A program made the translations under genes and the position numbers. DNA of 7,305 nt from positions 1 through 7,305 of the forward strand of contig DATKZB010000393.1 in assembly GCA_035528235.1 (NCBI GenBank). The letters are read 5' to 3'. This stretch comes from DATKZB01 sp035528235. GTDB lineage: Bacteria; Planctomycetota; Phycisphaerae; FEN-1346. This document shows, piece by piece, positions 6,144 to 7,305 of the stretch. The notes under the pieces were generated by a model. The model saw only the letters and a program-made list of their open reading frames with translations, was not told the origin of the DNA and ran no database searches. Every line of letters starts with the position of its first letter. The stretch's first letter is position 1.

Positions 6144-7305
6144 ATGAGGCGTCTCGACCCAAAACCCCGTCTGGCGGCGCTGCTCGGCACCATGGCCGCG
6201 CTGGCCTGCTTCGCCGCGCCGATGCCGGCGGCCACGCCCGAGGCCGACCCCGTCGCGACCGACGCCAAGTTCGTCAGCAGCCAGTGGCGGTCGCTGTACC
6301 TGGCGGGCAAGAAGATCGGGTACGTTACCGAGAGCCTGTACGCCCTGCCGGACGGTGGCCATCGGCTCCAGACCAACCAGTTCCTCCGCCGCGGGCTGGG
6401 CGACGAGAAGTTCGGCTGTTATCGGATGATCACCGCCGACGTCGACGCGTCCTTCCGCCCCAAGGCCCTGACGTGCCGCGTTGCCAGCGGCGAACGCCGG
6501 TGGGAGGTGACCGGCCGCGCCGAGCAGGGCGTGCTCGTCCTGACGCGCACGGTGGGCACGCGCAGCGCCTCGGCCCGCATCCCGCTCGACGAGGAGGTCA
6601 CGTTCCTCTCCTGGGCGCTGCCCGCCACGCTCATGGGCGGCGCCCGGACCGGCGAACCCCGCCGATGGCTCGTCATCGACGAGTCGCTCGGCGCCCTCTT
6701 GCCGGATCCGTGTCTCGTCCAGGTTCTCGGTCCGCGAGGGCTCCCGGCCTCCGGCGACGGCGAGAACCTGCTGGGCACCGCCGTGGGGTGGGTCTGCGGT
6801 CCGGAGCGCGTGGCCCACCTGGTGGACGCGAGCGGCCGGGTTCTCCGCAGCGTGTGGCAATCGACGCCGATGGTCGCCGAGGCGACCAGCCTCTCCGAGG
6901 CCCGCCGTCTGGACGGACCCGGCGAGGCGCCGCCCGGCACCGAGATCCACGGCCTGACGGGCGACCGCTACCGCGACCGGCGCCTCGGCCTGGGCCTCGC
7001 GGTGCCCGCGTATCCTTACGTCATCCACGTGGCCGACCAGTTGGGCGCCGTGAAGGTGACGGACCTGACTGACGAGGCCTCCGTGTCGGTCTCTCCGGCG
7101 TACGGCACCGAGTCGGCCGCGACCGCCGACGAAACCGAGGGCTCGCTGGCCACCCATCCGGTCCAGCAGGCCTGGGCCGCCCGGTTCGACGAGGTCCAGG
7201 CCGAGGTGCGCCCGGCGGCCGTGCCGGGCGGGTCGCGCGGCGGCAGCGTGCAGGCGGTGGGCGGCACCGCGCGGCTGGGGTGCACGACGTTCTACTTCCG
7301 GAACC
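6144..7305 (+). CDS. Exported protein of unknown function (3' partial)
   Basis: The open frame from ATG 6144 runs off the right edge with no stop, giving 387 complete codons. Residues 1-30 are a Sec-type signal peptide: basic MRRLDPKPR, a hydrophobic core LAALLGTMAALACFAA, and small residues before about residue 31. Cys22 follows ALA, a poor lipobox, so lipoprotein processing is possible but unlikely. After it comes WRSLYLAGKKIGYVTE (48-63). The pattern of a short beta-strand plus GKKIGY resembles the N-terminal region of some planctomycete secreted proteins with a later transglutaminase-like domain. No catalytic Cys-His-Asp core is visible in this part, so that assignment is weak. G+C and codon use match the left gene, not the restriction-modification cassette. 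I do not recognise a specific family. The coding call itself is well supported by promoter, Shine-Dalgarno, signal peptide and an uninterrupted frame. Confidence 0.8.
   Translation, partial: MRRLDPKPRLAALLGTMAALACFAAPMPAATPEADPVATDAKFVSSQWRSLYLAGKKIGYVTESLYALPDGGHRLQTNQFLRRGLGDEKFGCYRMITADVDASFRPKALTCRVASGERRWEVTGRAEQGVLVLTRTVGTRSASARIPLDEEVTFLSWALPATLMGGARTGEPRRWLVIDESLGALLPDPCLVQVLGPRGLPASGDGENLLGTAVGWVCGPERVAHLVDASGRVLRSVWQSTPMVAEATSLSEARRLDGPGEAPPGTEIHGLTGDRYRDRRLGLGLAVPAYPYVIHVADQLGAVKVTDLTDEASVSVSPAYGTESAATADETEGSLATHPVQQAWAARFDEVQAEVRPAAVPGGSRGGSVQAVGGTARLGCTTFYFRN

Noticed and set aside
5958..7157. A 399-codon minus-strand open frame covering the exported-protein gene
   Set aside because: It is Gly/Arg/Ala-rich with no motif, while the + strand has promoter, Shine-Dalgarno and signal peptide in order.
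5150..7285. GTGCAC as the possible recognition site of the restriction system
   Set aside because: GTGCAC occurs at 5150, 5847, 6002 and 7280 and is not visibly depleted; nothing links it to the enzymes beyond its place in the palindrome.

Overview
The window is GC-rich bacterial DNA with three gene blocks. The outer genes are very GC-rich: sampled 60-base lines are about 72-83% G+C. The middle cassette (about 3603-6020) is visibly less so, at about 55-57% in two sampled lines. The largest protein combines PD40 beta-propeller repeats, paired membrane segments, a very long Pro/Ala-rich linker and a squalene-cyclase-like alpha/alpha toroid domain. That architecture suggests Planctomycetota or a close relative. 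This is an inference from protein style; no rRNA or marker gene is present.

Left block (2-3568, + strand): one open frame runs in from the left edge and encodes a large membrane-anchored protein. Its visible part has at least four PD40 blades, two transmembrane helices, about 520 residues of low-complexity linker, and a C-terminal prenyltransferase/squalene-oxidase-repeat domain that lacks a proper DXDD cyclase motif. The true start lies outside the window.

Middle block (5957 down to 3603, - strand): a compact two-gene restriction-modification operon. A beta-class amino-methyltransferase (TSPPYW then DPFNGSG) is followed at once by a 471-residue protein whose C-terminus is a NucS/EndoMS-like PD-(D/E)XK nuclease domain. 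The two genes share one reading frame and are separated only by one TGA codon. A GAGG Shine-Dalgarno sits inside the end of the methyltransferase gene. The operon has a good sigma70-type promoter (TTGCGC-N17-TACAAT), and an 18-bp perfect palindrome fills nearly all of the spacer, which is the expected place for a repressor operator. The operon converges on the left gene with only 34 bp between stop codons.

Right block (6144 to the right edge, + strand): a divergently transcribed gene with its own promoter (TTGACT-N18-TATAGT) and Shine-Dalgarno. It encodes an exported protein cut off by the window edge that I do not confidently recognise.

The most notable items are the palindromic operator in the restriction-modification promoter, the one-stop-codon junction between methylase and nuclease, and the use of a mismatch-repair-type NucS fold as a presumed restriction enzyme. 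The lower G+C and opposite orientation of the middle block fit a horizontally acquired cassette placed between two resident genes.
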